Positions 27,067 through 36,732 of a stretch of 64,000 nt of DNA are shown here, in pieces. Below the pieces are notes generated by a model. The model was not told the origin of the DNA. It saw only the letters and a program-made list of their open reading frames with translations, and searched no databases. The DNA comes from Proteus terrae (GTDB taxonomy: Bacteria; Pseudomonadota; Gammaproteobacteria; Enterobacterales; Enterobacteriaceae). The position numbers and the translations under genes were made by a program. The stretch is taken from contig NZ_PENS01000010.1 in assembly GCF_003144325.1 (NCBI RefSeq), forward strand, positions 62,001 to 126,000. Reading direction: 5' to 3'. The stretch's first letter is position 1, and every line of letters starts with the position of its first letter.

Positions 27067-27094
27067 AAAGGCAGAGTAAGTTAACTCTGCCTTT
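27067..27094 (-). terminator. Hairpin between the MoxR and DUF5682 genes
   Basis: AAAGGCAGAGT and ACTCTGCCTTT form a perfect 11-bp stem with a 6-base loop and are followed on the minus strand by TTTTC. It may lower expression of the three downstream genes relative to the first two, or mark a processing point. Confidence 0.6.
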
Positions 27095-27141
27095 AATAGA
27101 TAAATAACGTATTTTAGTGCGTAGCCACGAGTTTTAGCGTT

Positions 27142-28251
27142 TTATTGCCAAAACTCTTTTGATGTATCAAAGAAAGCTTTCCATTCTTTACTGTTTCTTG
27201 CTCTCTCTCTAGCTACGTTGTCCATGTAATAACGAATACGCTTGATATCATCAGCATTGTCTTTTAATACAACACCGATTAATTGGCGGGCAATTGCGCC
27301 TGCATTCATCACTCCATCGCCTAAATAATGCGCTTCTAAGGCACAAGCGTAAGCAATATTCACAGCTTCTGCGGTTGACATAACCGCATCTGGTGTTTTG
27401 ATATTACCGCCATCTTTCGTATTACCTGAGCGCAACTCTTGGAATGTTGTGACCAGTAATTCCACAACATCTGCTGGTACAGTGACTTCATTGGCTAAAG
27501 AGCCTAGTTCGTTCTCAAGCTGCGATTGGATCAGGCTGATTTCAAATGCAGGATCACGAATAGGTTTCACGGTTTCAAAGTTAAAACGGCGCTTTAGTGC
27601 AGCCGACATTTCATGAACACCGCGATCACGTAAGTTTGCTGTACCGATAAGGTTAAACCCCGGTTTTGCACTAATACGCGCACCATCACCCATTTCAGGG
27701 ATCATCAATTGTTTCTCTGACATCAAAGAAACCAGCACATCCTGAATTTCAGGAGGACAACGAGTTATCTCTTCAAAGCGAACAATTTTGCCTTGTAACA
27801 TACCTTGATAAAGCGGCGATCCCACTAAAGCGCGTTCTGTTGGGCCTTCTGCTAATAGCAATGCATAGTTCCAAGAATACTTAATGTGATCTTCTGTTGT
27901 GCCAGCAGTTCCTTGGATGGTTAATCCTGAATCACCACTGATGGCAGCAGCGAAAAGCTCTGAGAGCATCGATTTTGCCGTACCCGGTTCACCAACCAGC
28001 ATTAAACCTTGTTTACCCAATAATGTGACAATTGCACGATCAACCAACGCATCATCGCCGAAAAACTTAGGTGTGATGCTTAATGCATCATCACCTAAAA
28101 TAAATTGGCGTACAGCACGAGGAGAGCGAAGCCATCCTTGTGGTTTAGGATTATTAACATCAGCTTTTGTTAAACGCTCTAGCTCTTGAGCAAATCGAAC
28201 CTCAGCACTTTCCCTAATTGCTTGTTGATCTGCGGGTGCTTTTTTAGCCAT
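27142..28251 (-). CDS. yehL: MoxR-type AAA+ ATPase (YehL-like)
   Basis: Hexameric AAA+ ATPase of the MoxR class, 369 residues. Walker A is GEPGTAKS with Lys93 and Ser94. Walker B reads KIVRFEEIT, with Glu160-Glu161 where DE is usual. Sensor 1 is in GTANLRDRG, and the arginine finger region ALKRRF follows. It lies 25 bases after the DUF4132 gene and upstream of the VWA gene. The MoxR-VWA pair is a known functional unit for protein complex maturation. The substitution of Asp by Glu in Walker B is worth noting. Confidence 0.92.
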   Translation of the reverse strand: MAKKAPADQQAIRESAEVRFAQELERLTKADVNNPKPQGWLRSPRAVRQFILGDDALSITPKFFGDDALVDRAIVTLLGKQGLMLVGEPGTAKSMLSELFAAAISGDSGLTIQGTAGTTEDHIKYSWNYALLLAEGPTERALVGSPLYQGMLQGKIVRFEEITRCPPEIQDVLVSLMSEKQLMIPEMGDGARISAKPGFNLIGTANLRDRGVHEMSAALKRRFNFETVKPIRDPAFEISLIQSQLENELGSLANEVTVPADVVELLVTTFQELRSGNTKDGGNIKTPDAVMSTAEAVNIAYACALEAHYLGDGVMNAGAIARQLIGVVLKDNADDIKRIRYYMDNVARERARNSKEWKAFFDTSKEFWQ

Positions 28252-28276
28252 ATTCTTTCCTAATTATCCCTATCTT

Positions 28277-31200
28277 TTACCAAGGTGTTTTCTTTTCCCA
28301 TTCAGGATCAAATCCTGCGCAAGCTTCAGCGACTTTTAGATAATCCGCATAGCTTTCTGCTAATAGAATCGGTGGTACATTTTTTAGCTCAACATTATTG
28401 CGATCCCAGTAATTCTGCTGATTTTTCTCAAAGCTTAAATCAAATAATACAGCTGGAATATTTTCTTCTGGAACATAGCTACCACTGAAACCGATATTGA
28501 CGTAGTAGTTTAAACTAGAGAAGAATTTGTAATAATGAGAGAACGAGCCACCATCTTCTGCTGGGCCTCGTTGATAACCCATTTTGGTTAAAATACCGCG
28601 TAAAGTGAAGGTGTCTGTGATCCAACCTTTTCTATCTTCCACTTCAGTTTGTTTCAGATCTAATTCTGGGATCTTATGCTCCATTTGAGAGAACAAGAAT
28701 TTCACTTTGTAATCTTTAAAGTGAGCGATCCATGCCTTACGTTCATCTTCATTGACCAATGCTGCGTGAGCAAGTTGGATCAACGAATCGTTTTGTAAAG
28801 TCACTTCATCATCTTCAAGATCAAGCAATGCACCGTCATCAGAAGGGCGGAATGTATTGATAACCTTGCCATCTTTCACTTCTTGCCAAACCAGTTGTTC
28901 AATCAGTTTATGCATGATTGGATGAGCTAAGATATATTCTTGCCAATCCGCGCTTAACCACTGACGTTGAGCACACATGGCTTCATATAAGCGTACACTT
29001 TGCAATTCAATAACTTGTTTGAGTTCTTTTTTACTTGAAGTGAAAAGTTTTTTCGCTTCTTTAATCAGCTCCGCATCATCATTTTTGCGCGCTGCAGGTA
29101 ACGCTTTAACTTCTTTGCCTTCTGGATTAAACAGAACAAGTTTTTGTTTTGCATCCATTTTTGCAGTGAAAATACGTTCACCATATTCCAACACTAATGT
29201 TCCGGTATCATCAAAACCTGCGGTTGGAATAGTTCTATCGGCTAATTCATCTGCACTCCAGCCATTACGCTCCGCGATTTGCGTGACTAAATTACGAGCT
29301 TTTTCCTGAACAGATGCCGTGCGATAACGGCGTGATAGTGAAAGAAGAAGCTGAATGATAATTGGATCATTGCTTGATGCTACAGCATCAATCATGGCTT
29401 CAATTTGAGCTCGGCGCTGATAGTGATCACGCATATAGTTACGTAATACAGATACTGCAACATGACCTTCAATGCCGCAGATAAGCGCTAACATACCTTT
29501 ATCACTGATTGCAGAGCCTAAATAACGACGTAATACCTCATTTTTAATCTCTTCAATCACTTGTTCTAATGTGAAGTTTTCATATTTAGCATAATATTCA
29601 GGATAACGTTTAGCCCAGTTTTGATAATTACTTAAACGCCCCGGCGCTTCACGTTGTGCTTCTACCATTGCTTCTTCCAGTGATGGACCTTTAATATCCT
29701 GAGCAACAAAGGTATGCAGAATAAAGCTTGAAAGTTTATGTTGGCTATCTGTAGAAAGTAGGCCGATATAACGTTGTAATAGTGCGTTGCCTCCAGGCAT
29801 TTTTAGTTTTACTGCCAGAATAATCCACCAACGAATAATCGCTGGATCAACCGCTTTCTTGTTTTCCCATGTTAATGCAGGGATTGCCTCAAAATTAAAC
29901 CAAGCAAGGCTCGCTGGTGCTTTGGCTTTAAGGCCTTTTTCAGCTTCTGCTAATAACGTTTTTGGCGATAAGTAGATCGAAATATCTTCGCCTAACTGCT
30001 TTAATGCAGTGAGTAAAGAGGCTCGTACTACTTCGCGTTTCTCTTTTTTCAATAAGGCATTAAGCGCAGGTAAGGAGTCCGGATTATTTAAGCGAGCTAA
30101 CCATTCAATGGCTGTAACACGGATCTCTTGTTTACTTGAGGTTAATCCTTCTTGTGCACTTAAATGAATATTAGGCAGTGTTTCTAATAATTTTTGTGCG
30201 GAAACGCGGTGCGTTTTATTTTCACCTAATGCCAATTCCATGATGCGCGGAACAAATTGTGCAGGAATTGTTGGGAAACGTCCTAATACTTCAATTCCTT
30301 GTGAAATCTCAAATTGGCGATAGCGATGTTCGCTTTGGTTTGGCATTAAGTTTAGTGCTTCTGCGATATAATCAGTATGTTGAGAAAAGAAAGGCCAAAC
30401 TTGTTCCGGTTTACGAAAACGGCGTAAGCCATCTTGATAAGATTCTAAGCATAGTGCTGCTGTGACACGGGCTGCGCGTTTGAAGCTACATCTTTCTAAT
30501 ACATTTTCAACTTGTCGTAATTCAATATCACTAAATAAACGCTCTGGAATATCACCATTAAAGTAGTGAGAGGAGAAGTGATCGGCATGTTGGCGGTTGT
30601 TGGTTATCACACGTACAGCATGGAAGAATGTGTATTCTGGCAAATTAGGAATACGATTTTTGTGTTTAATAATTTGGATTTCATTCGACTGAATAGTGCC
30701 TTGCCCACTGTTGAGCTTATCAACTAATGCACGACATTGTTTTTCATTAATCTTAGATAAATCTTTATAATGACGCTGTGCCCAATTATAAGAGTGCTTC
30801 GATGTTTTATTTTCTTCAATTTCGCGTTCAGCATTTTCTTTCGCTTTAGCTAACATCTCATTGAAGTTATTGACCATAATATCACGGGCACTATCGGGTA
30901 ATGGTGTATCTTCTAATGGTGTAAAATCAGGTGCTTCGATGGCATCAACGGTGTTTGCGTTATCAGCAACGCTAAAACGTTGTAGAGCACTTTCAATGCT
31001 CTTGATGACCGCTTTTGAGGTTTCATGTTTTAACGCTTCTTCAAGTACATCACGGTTTTCACCTTGGCGAGCAAATAAATCAGCCGCTTGTGTACGTTGT
31101 TTTGGTGTACCGTTCATTAAAACATGGGTTAAATTTTCTTTTACAATTTCAGCCGGTAAGGTATTCAAAATAGGTTCTGCGGCTTTTTTCACTGTTTTTA

Positions 31201-32005
31201 AACTGCTGGTGGCAAGTAAAACAATAATATCTGCAAAAGTATCGCGTAATATCGTATTTTTGTTTAGATAGTTAATTAGCTCAACTAAACCATTTGCTGA
31301 CAGTTTTTCAACTAATTCCGTTCTAATAAATTCTTGATGTGAAAGTAGATAATCTTTTAAATCATGAAGTTCATAAATACGCTTAAGATTAGAAGCATAA
31401 TATTCAGAGATATCTTTTCTATCGAATACTGCGAATAATGCATTTTCGCCTGGAATATTGGCCTCTGCTTCGACCATATTAGCGATAAATTCCATACTCC
31501 AATGTTTACGATGTTCTAAATTAAGATTACGTGCATTATCATAAGTGGTGTAAAACGCATCAACTAACAGGTAAATAACCCAAGTTGGCACTTCAGTTGT
31601 TGTCACTTTGATATTGATATCTTGGCATGCAGCTGCAATGACTTTTGCATAACGAGCGACTTGTTCTAAAGAAAAGCTTTCGCCAATTTTAGAGTAAAGC
31701 TTATGACGGGCATTCAGACCTTGGGTGATAACTTTACTATATTTTCCTGTATCAACATTACTGGCATACCACCATTCTAATGTTCCTGCGCGATGAAAAT
31801 AAACGGCTGCTTTTGCTGCATCCAGTTTATTTAATTCAAAAAGAATTTCAGGGTTTTTACCTGTAAGTATATAATTTAATGTACGTTTAGGTAACTCTTC
31901 ATCAAATATAGCAAGCAGTACAAGAGATTCTTGGAGATATTTCTCAGTAATATCGACGTCTTTTTTCCCAAAAATAGGGAAAATGTCTAAGATTTTTTTT
32001 ATCAC
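28277..32005 (-). CDS. yehI: DUF4132 / HEAT-repeat protein (YehI-like), 1242 aa
   Basis: First gene of the operon and the largest in the window. The middle carries HEAT-like repeats (for example VTAIEWLARLNNPDSLPALNA, broken here at about residues 630-690). The C-terminal third (about 930-1100) has the DUF4132 pattern with LDLEDDEV and GWITDTFTLRGILTKMGY. E. coli YehI is a DUF4132 protein of about 1210 residues in the same gene order. The start is GTG at 32005 with AAGGA 6 bases upstream. Probably a large scaffold or substrate-recognition subunit; this is inference. Confidence 0.85.
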   Translation of the reverse strand: MIKKILDIFPIFGKKDVDITEKYLQESLVLLAIFDEELPKRTLNYILTGKNPEILFELNKLDAAKAAVYFHRAGTLEWWYASNVDTGKYSKVITQGLNARHKLYSKIGESFSLEQVARYAKVIAAACQDINIKVTTTEVPTWVIYLLVDAFYTTYDNARNLNLEHRKHWSMEFIANMVEAEANIPGENALFAVFDRKDISEYYASNLKRIYELHDLKDYLLSHQEFIRTELVEKLSANGLVELINYLNKNTILRDTFADIIVLLATSSLKTVKKAAEPILNTLPAEIVKENLTHVLMNGTPKQRTQAADLFARQGENRDVLEEALKHETSKAVIKSIESALQRFSVADNANTVDAIEAPDFTPLEDTPLPDSARDIMVNNFNEMLAKAKENAEREIEENKTSKHSYNWAQRHYKDLSKINEKQCRALVDKLNSGQGTIQSNEIQIIKHKNRIPNLPEYTFFHAVRVITNNRQHADHFSSHYFNGDIPERLFSDIELRQVENVLERCSFKRAARVTAALCLESYQDGLRRFRKPEQVWPFFSQHTDYIAEALNLMPNQSEHRYRQFEISQGIEVLGRFPTIPAQFVPRIMELALGENKTHRVSAQKLLETLPNIHLSAQEGLTSSKQEIRVTAIEWLARLNNPDSLPALNALLKKEKREVVRASLLTALKQLGEDISIYLSPKTLLAEAEKGLKAKAPASLAWFNFEAIPALTWENKKAVDPAIIRWWIILAVKLKMPGGNALLQRYIGLLSTDSQHKLSSFILHTFVAQDIKGPSLEEAMVEAQREAPGRLSNYQNWAKRYPEYYAKYENFTLEQVIEEIKNEVLRRYLGSAISDKGMLALICGIEGHVAVSVLRNYMRDHYQRRAQIEAMIDAVASSNDPIIIQLLLSLSRRYRTASVQEKARNLVTQIAERNGWSADELADRTIPTAGFDDTGTLVLEYGERIFTAKMDAKQKLVLFNPEGKEVKALPAARKNDDAELIKEAKKLFTSSKKELKQVIELQSVRLYEAMCAQRQWLSADWQEYILAHPIMHKLIEQLVWQEVKDGKVINTFRPSDDGALLDLEDDEVTLQNDSLIQLAHAALVNEDERKAWIAHFKDYKVKFLFSQMEHKIPELDLKQTEVEDRKGWITDTFTLRGILTKMGYQRGPAEDGGSFSHYYKFFSSLNYYVNIGFSGSYVPEENIPAVLFDLSFEKNQQNYWDRNNVELKNVPPILLAESYADYLKVAEACAGFDPEWEKKTPW

Positions 32006-32330
32006 GCCAGTTCCTTAAGCTATGTATGGATAAACAGTTTTTTTTACCATGAAATAGCGAAACGAACAATTTGATTATCACTGTTGGAAACGAAGGTAAG
32101 ATATATCATTTGTTAAATTTATAGATATAAACGCTAAAAAAGCTAACCTAGCTTTATTAATATTCAATTCTGCAATATATAAAACGCTATATTAGGAAAA
32201 AGTGCTGAAAATGAAGAAGTGATAATAAAGGCGTTTTTTGTGGTATTTGAAAAATTTAAGAATTGTCTGTTTAAGAAAATAGGTATTAACCCTTAGCTAA
32301 ATTGATTGAAAAATTAACAGCAAAAAGAGC
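32006..32330. other. Gap upstream of the yeh-like operon
   Basis: AT-rich, no gene seen. It must contain the promoter of the five-gene operon on the minus strand; no -35/-10 pair stands out with confidence. Confidence 0.45.
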
Positions 32331-32368
32331 AAAAAAAAGAGCCCACATTAAACATAAGGAGCTCTTTT
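32331..32368 (-). terminator. Terminator of the MFS gene
   Basis: On the minus strand AAAAGAGC and GCTCTTTT pair across an 18-base interior and are followed by a T run. Confidence 0.75.
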
Positions 32369-32375
32369 AGATTTA

Positions 32376-33506
32376 TTATTTTGTCGTTTGACGAGAAAAA
32401 GAGAGTAGCAATGAACCTAGACTACAAATTAGTAAAGTGATTGCTAAACTTTGTCCCCATCCAGCAAGTGCAAGCCCGCCACCAATTAACAAATAGTAGA
32501 ATAAGCCTAATAATGCTCCCGCAGTACCTAAACGATCTTTATACCGTGCTAATGCTGTGGCTAAGATATTTGGAATAGCAATGCCATAAGCAATAACACT
32601 CGTCATCATTGGGATAATAAAGCTAATGTGGTCACGTAAAAAATAAACACCCGCAGCACTAACTAATGCAATAAAGCTGGCAAGTAAAACTAATTTTCCA
32701 CATGACCAATGATGATTTAATAATGCTTTATTAATATAAGAGCCAATACCGACACCTATTGCTAACACAATGCCACTATATCCAAAGGTGCTTGCGCTAT
32801 ATCCTTGTTTATCAAACATAAAAGGAGCTAATTGATAATAAGCAAAAAGGCTGATATTAAAAAAGGCAATTAATAATACAGTTTTAGCAATTTGCTTATC
32901 CTTAAGCATTTTTATTGCAGTTTCTCCTAACGGTGCTGTTTTTATTGTTTCAGGGCGGCTTTCAGGTAAAGCAAAAGCACTCCATAACAGTAAAATCACA
33001 GCCAAGAGAGCTAGGCCACTAAATACTCCTTGATAACCTGTATAGCTGACTAACAATGAACCACTTAACATACCTATTGCTGGGCTTAATGCGATAGCGG
33101 CTCCCATCACTGAGAATACTTTTGCTAACTCATCACCACTATAGACATCACGCATAATGGTTTGTGTACCTACTGATCCTACCGCAGCACCAAAAGCGGA
33201 AAGCATACGCAATCCAAGTAATATTGAAAAATCTTGTGTCATGAAAACACCAAGACAAGCAATAGCGTAAATAAACAATCCAGCTAACATTGTCGGACGA
33301 CGACCAATGACATCACATAACCGACCCCATATAATGACCCCCAATGCAAACGCAAAGAAATAGAGCGAAAGTGTTTGCCCAGCTTCGTTTGCACTGACAT
33401 GAAAGCCGTTTGCAATATCAGTAAGTGCTGGGCTATAAATGGTTTCTGCAATTTGTGGAAACATCATTAACGCAATTGCTAACCATAAAGAGAGTTTTTT
33501 GTTCAT
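32376..33506 (-). CDS. MFS exporter, Bcr/CflA-like
   Basis: Inner-membrane drug/proton antiporter-like protein, 376 residues with about 12 membrane helices. MFS motif A appears as GRLCDVIGRRPTM between helices 2 and 3, and the helix 4-5 region carries the MRDVYSGDELAKVF segment typical of the Bcr/CflA group. Substrate unknown. ATG at 33506 has AGGA 7 bases upstream. It is divergent from an AraC regulator, an arrangement seen for the E. coli nimT-nimR exporter pair. Confidence 0.85.
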   Translation of the reverse strand: MNKKLSLWLAIALMMFPQIAETIYSPALTDIANGFHVSANEAGQTLSLYFFAFALGVIIWGRLCDVIGRRPTMLAGLFIYAIACLGVFMTQDFSILLGLRMLSAFGAAVGSVGTQTIMRDVYSGDELAKVFSVMGAAIALSPAIGMLSGSLLVSYTGYQGVFSGLALLAVILLLWSAFALPESRPETIKTAPLGETAIKMLKDKQIAKTVLLIAFFNISLFAYYQLAPFMFDKQGYSASTFGYSGIVLAIGVGIGSYINKALLNHHWSCGKLVLLASFIALVSAAGVYFLRDHISFIIPMMTSVIAYGIAIPNILATALARYKDRLGTAGALLGLFYYLLIGGGLALAGWGQSLAITLLICSLGSLLLSFSRQTTK

Positions 33507-33557
33507 CTTTTTATCCTACATCCTTAAATCTTGATGAGCAGAATACAGAGATAATGA

Positions 33558-33583
33558 ATGTCTTGTTATAAACATAAAGACAT
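33558..33583. promoter_or_regulatory. Inverted repeat between the MFS gene and the AraC gene
   Basis: ATGTCTT and AAGACAT are perfect 7-base arms around 12 bases, in the 101-base divergent gap. It is a candidate binding site for the AraC-type regulator. Confidence 0.45.
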
Positions 33584-33607
33584 ATTATTTTTCAAATAGG
33601 ACAAGTG

Positions 33608-34369
33608 ATGGCTTGGCTTAATCAATACGACCACTTTGTGCCAGAAGAGCATCTTGCATCAGTTGTGGGTATTGCAGCAGAAATGGGAAAGCACGATTCA
33701 GGATTTCATTCTCATGATAGAGGGCAATTATTATTTACGCAGTCAGGATGTATGCGAATTACTATAGCCTCTCGGGTCTCTGTTTTACCCCCTATGAGAA
33801 TTGCGTGGATCCCCGCAAAATTGGAACATCGAGTCGAAATGTATGCATCTGTGGGATATCGCTCTGTTTATATTTCCGATAAATATCATGATAAATTTCC
33901 AAGTGAGAGTGAGATATTTACGCTTTCTCCTCTTTTGCGAGAAATTCTTGAGCGTATTTCAGTGGCTGATTTTGATACACAATGGGAAGAAGGGCGTTAT
34001 GCGAATCTATTAGCTGTTTTCTTTGATGAAATCACGCAGGCTCAGCGACAACCCAATCATTTATTTATGCCGAAAGATAGGCGATTAAAGCGTTTATCAT
34101 TTGATGATTTGCCTCCACCGTTACAAGAAATGGCGAAATATGTGGGAGCGAGTGAAAAAACGATCACGCGTTTATTTTATAAAGAAACAGGCTTAAGTTA
34201 TCAGCAATGGCGTCAACAGTGGCGATTAATGAAAGCCATTGAATTATTAGCTACCCATCATCGCTATATTGATATTAGCCAGGTATTAGGATTTGCCAGT
34301 GATAGTGCCTTTATTACCTTTTTTAAAAAAATGACAGGGCAAACACCGCAAGAATATTTGAAAAGCTGA
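33608..34369 (+). CDS. AraC-family transcriptional regulator
   Basis: A 253-residue regulator with an N-terminal cupin domain (HSHDRGQLLFTQSG near residue 40, WIPAKLEHRVE near 75) and a C-terminal double HTH (about 170-253) ending in SDSAFITFFKKMTGQTPQEY. The ATG at 33608 has AGGA 6 bases upstream; an overlapping GTG at 33605 is also possible. Cupin-type AraC proteins beside an exporter usually sense a small molecule and switch on the exporter. Ends at a bidirectional terminator shared with gltA. Confidence 0.88.
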   Translation: MAWLNQYDHFVPEEHLASVVGIAAEMGKHDSGFHSHDRGQLLFTQSGCMRITIASRVSVLPPMRIAWIPAKLEHRVEMYASVGYRSVYISDKYHDKFPSESEIFTLSPLLREILERISVADFDTQWEEGRYANLLAVFFDEITQAQRQPNHLFMPKDRRLKRLSFDDLPPPLQEMAKYVGASEKTITRLFYKETGLSYQQWRQQWRLMKAIELLATHHRYIDISQVLGFASDSAFITFFKKMTGQTPQEYLKS

Positions 34370-34398
34370 TTGAATTTTATCGATAACTTTAAAATATA

Positions 34399-34421
34399 AA
34401 GCCCCGATTTAAGCGGGGCTT
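34399..34421. terminator. Terminator between the AraC gene and gltA
   Basis: AAGCCCCG and CGGGGCTT form an 8-bp stem with a 7-base loop. Both flanks are AT-rich but lack long T runs. It lies between convergent genes. Confidence 0.75.
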
Positions 34422-34445
34422 ATTAAGATAATTAATAAAATTCAA

Positions 34446-35729
34446 TTATTTCTTTTTAATTTCACTTTTGAAATTGCGCTCATCATAACCAGTATAAAGC
34501 TGACGAGGACGCGCAATTTTCAGACCATCTTCGTGCATTTCATTCCAGTGAGCAATCCAGCCAATTGTACGTGCAATAGCAAAAATAACAGTAAACATAT
34601 TGGATGGAATACCTAACGCTTTAAGGATAATACCAGAGTAGAAGTCAACGTTAGGGTACAGTTTTTTCTCAATAAAATACGGGTCGTTTAAGGCAATACG
34701 TTCTAATTCCATTGCCACTTCAAGTAAGCTGTCGTTGAGGTTTAATTCTTTTAACACTTCATGACAGGTTTCACGCATTACTGTTGCACGAGGATCGTAG
34801 TTTTTGTAAACACGGTGACCAAAGCCCATTAAACGGAAGGAATCATTTTTATCTTTTGCACGTTTAATAAATTCAGGAATGTGTTCAACCGTTTTAATTT
34901 CTTCCAACATACGTAGACAAGCTTCGTTAGCACCACCGTGCGCTGGTCCCCAAAGTGACGCGATACCCGCTGCAATACATGCAAATGGGTTTGCACCAGA
35001 AGAACCCGCAGTACGTACAGTTGAGGTTGACGCATTTTGTTCGTGATCGGCGTGAAGGATGAAAATTCTATCCATTGCGCGTTCAAGTACTGGGTTAACG
35101 ACATACTCTTCGCATGGTGTTGCAAACATCATATGCAAGAAGTTACCTGCATAGGAAAGGTCATTTCTTGGATAAACGAAAGGTTGACCAATCGAGTATT
35201 TGTAACACATCGCTGCCACTGTTGGCATTTTTGATAGTAGGCGATAAGCCGTTATATCGCGGTGAACTGGATTACTAACATCCAATGCATCGTGATAGAA
35301 CGCAGCTAAAGCCCCTGTAACACCACACAGTACTGCCATTGGGTGTGAGTCACGACGGAAACCATTGAACAGTCGGGTAATTTGTTCATGGATCATGGTG
35401 TGACGAGTTACAGTGGTTTTAAATTTATCGTATTGCTCCTGTGTTGGTGCTTCACCGTACAGAAGGATATAACAGACTTCCAAGTATGTTGATTCAGTCG
35501 CTAATTGTCCGATAGGGAAACCACGGTGAAGTAAGATACCGTTATCACCATCAATAAAAGTGATTTTTGACTCACAAGAGGCGGTTGAGGTAAAGCCGGG
35601 ATCATAGGTGTAATAACCTTTGGAGCCGAGAGTACGAATATCAATAACTTTGGAACCGAGTGTAGGGGATAGAACGTCCAAGTCTACAGATGTTTCAGCA
35701 ATCGTTAGCTTAGCTTTGTTATCAGCCAT
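34446..35729 (-). CDS. gltA: Citrate synthase
   Basis: First enzyme of the TCA cycle, condensing acetyl-CoA with oxaloacetate. At 427 residues it has the length of the E. coli enzyme and belongs to the hexameric, NADH-inhibited type II. The active-site histidine regions are seen in [11 protein letters not shown] and GPAHGGANE, and the catalytic Asp region in NVDFYSG. Divergent from sdhC across 625 bases, as in E. coli. Confidence 0.98.
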   Translation of the reverse strand: MADNKAKLTIAETSVDLDVLSPTLGSKVIDIRTLGSKGYYTYDPGFTSTASCESKITFIDGDNGILLHRGFPIGQLATESTYLEVCYILLYGEAPTQEQYDKFKTTVTRHTMIHEQITRLFNGFRRDSHPMAVLCGVTGALAAFYHDALDVSNPVHRDITAYRLLSKMPTVAAMCYKYSIGQPFVYPRNDLSYAGNFLHMMFATPCEEYVVNPVLERAMDRIFILHADHEQNASTSTVRTAGSSGANPFACIAAGIASLWGPAHGGANEACLRMLEEIKTVEHIPEFIKRAKDKNDSFRLMGFGHRVYKNYDPRATVMRETCHEVLKELNLNDSLLEVAMELERIALNDPYFIEKKLYPNVDFYSGIILKALGIPSNMFTVIFAIARTIGWIAHWNEMHEDGLKIARPRQLYTGYDERNFKSEIKKK

Positions 35730-36354
35730 TTATAATCTCCTTAGCGCTTATATGTCTCCTAACAAAGTCGAGGGTATCTTCATAAAGATGCACTTCGATA
35801 GTGAAACTATAGTTGATGTAAGGTACCCAGCCGAGTTTTATTTAATGCCCGTAATGTCTAGGTCTATAGTGTGTCACTTATGTTAAGGAGCTTTTGATGT
35901 TATGTTTTTTAGGTGCTTTTTTATGCAATGCACTTAGAATTAGTACTGCTATCACTTTTACATAAGTTTGAGGTTTCTGGAAGCGTGTTTGCGCACAAAA
36001 AAAACATAAACATTAAAATAATGCAGTAAATGTAAGAAAAATGTTGTGTATGTGTCAAAAATGATAATCATTTTTGCATCGGATGTATTAAATAGTGATC
36101 CCTCTCACTGTTCGAGGCAAATGTCGGGCACACAAGTTGTGTGGTAATTGTAATAAGTTTGTGAAGCACTTATACTGCGCGCAGGTCTCCGGAACCGTTG
36201 TTGTATGGAGAACCAGCGTAACGAATCCACACTTTTTGTAAAATAGACGGATTTAACATTTTACTTAAAATGTGCCTTTGTACCCCATTCGCTGTTTGAT
36301 TTCCATCCAGGTCCGGAGGAAGGAAAAATTATAAAAGCTGTGTGGGCATAAATT
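35730..36354. other. Divergent gltA/sdhC control region
   Basis: A 625-base gap with the promoters of gltA and of the sdh-suc operon. Seen in it: a strong Fur box (36057-36075), a hairpin ACATTTT/AAAATGT at 36256-36273, and an isolated GGAGGAAGG at 36315-36323. The last lies about 30 bases before the sdhC start, too far to be its ribosome-binding site. ArcA and CRP sites are expected from E. coli but none could be fixed by eye. Confidence 0.6.
36057..36075. promoter_or_regulatory. Fur box in the gltA/sdhC interval
   Basis: The 19-mer contains the perfect core ATGATAATCAT and matches the consensus at 15 of 19 positions, better than the box before fur. It lies about 280 bases upstream of the sdhC start and 330 from gltA. 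Confidence 0.75.
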
Positions 36355-36732
36355 GTGAAAAAACAAAGACCTGTCAATCTGGATTTACAGACGATACAGT
36401 TTCCACTCCCTGCTATCGCATCGATCTTGCATCGTGTCTCTGGGGTTATCATGTTAGTCGCAGTTGGCATCTTACTGTGGTTACTTGGCACCTCTCTCTC
36501 CTCTCCTGAAGGATTTCAGCAAGCTGCTGAAATTATGACTGGCTTCTTCGCGAAATTTATTTTGTGGGGCATCCTAACAGCATTGGCGTATCACATTTGT
36601 GGTGGTATTCGTCATATGTTAATGGACTTCGGCTTTATTGATGAAACCTTGATTGTAGGTCGCAATTCAGCGGCAGCATCAATGGTTATTACAGTAATTT
36701 TATCAATATTGGCGGGGGTATTAGTATGGTAA
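36355..36732 (+). CDS. sdhC: Succinate dehydrogenase cytochrome b556 subunit
   Basis: Membrane anchor subunit of complex II, binding heme b and ubiquinone with SdhD. It has 125 residues, three membrane helices, and the conserved segments [19 protein letters not shown] and the heme-ligand His in [10 protein letters not shown]. The start is GTG at 36355: a TAA lies two codons upstream, so no earlier start is possible. There is no close Shine-Dalgarno site. E. coli has four extra N-terminal residues. First gene of sdhCDAB-sucABCD; overlaps sdhD. Confidence 0.96.
   Translation: MKKQRPVNLDLQTIQFPLPAIASILHRVSGVIMLVAVGILLWLLGTSLSSPEGFQQAAEIMTGFFAKFILWGILTALAYHICGGIRHMLMDFGFIDETLIVGRNSAAASMVITVILSILAGVLVW

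Noticed and set aside
30861-31271. A 136-codon frame opposite the DUF4132 gene
   Set aside because: Low-complexity shadow of a long real gene; no start signal.
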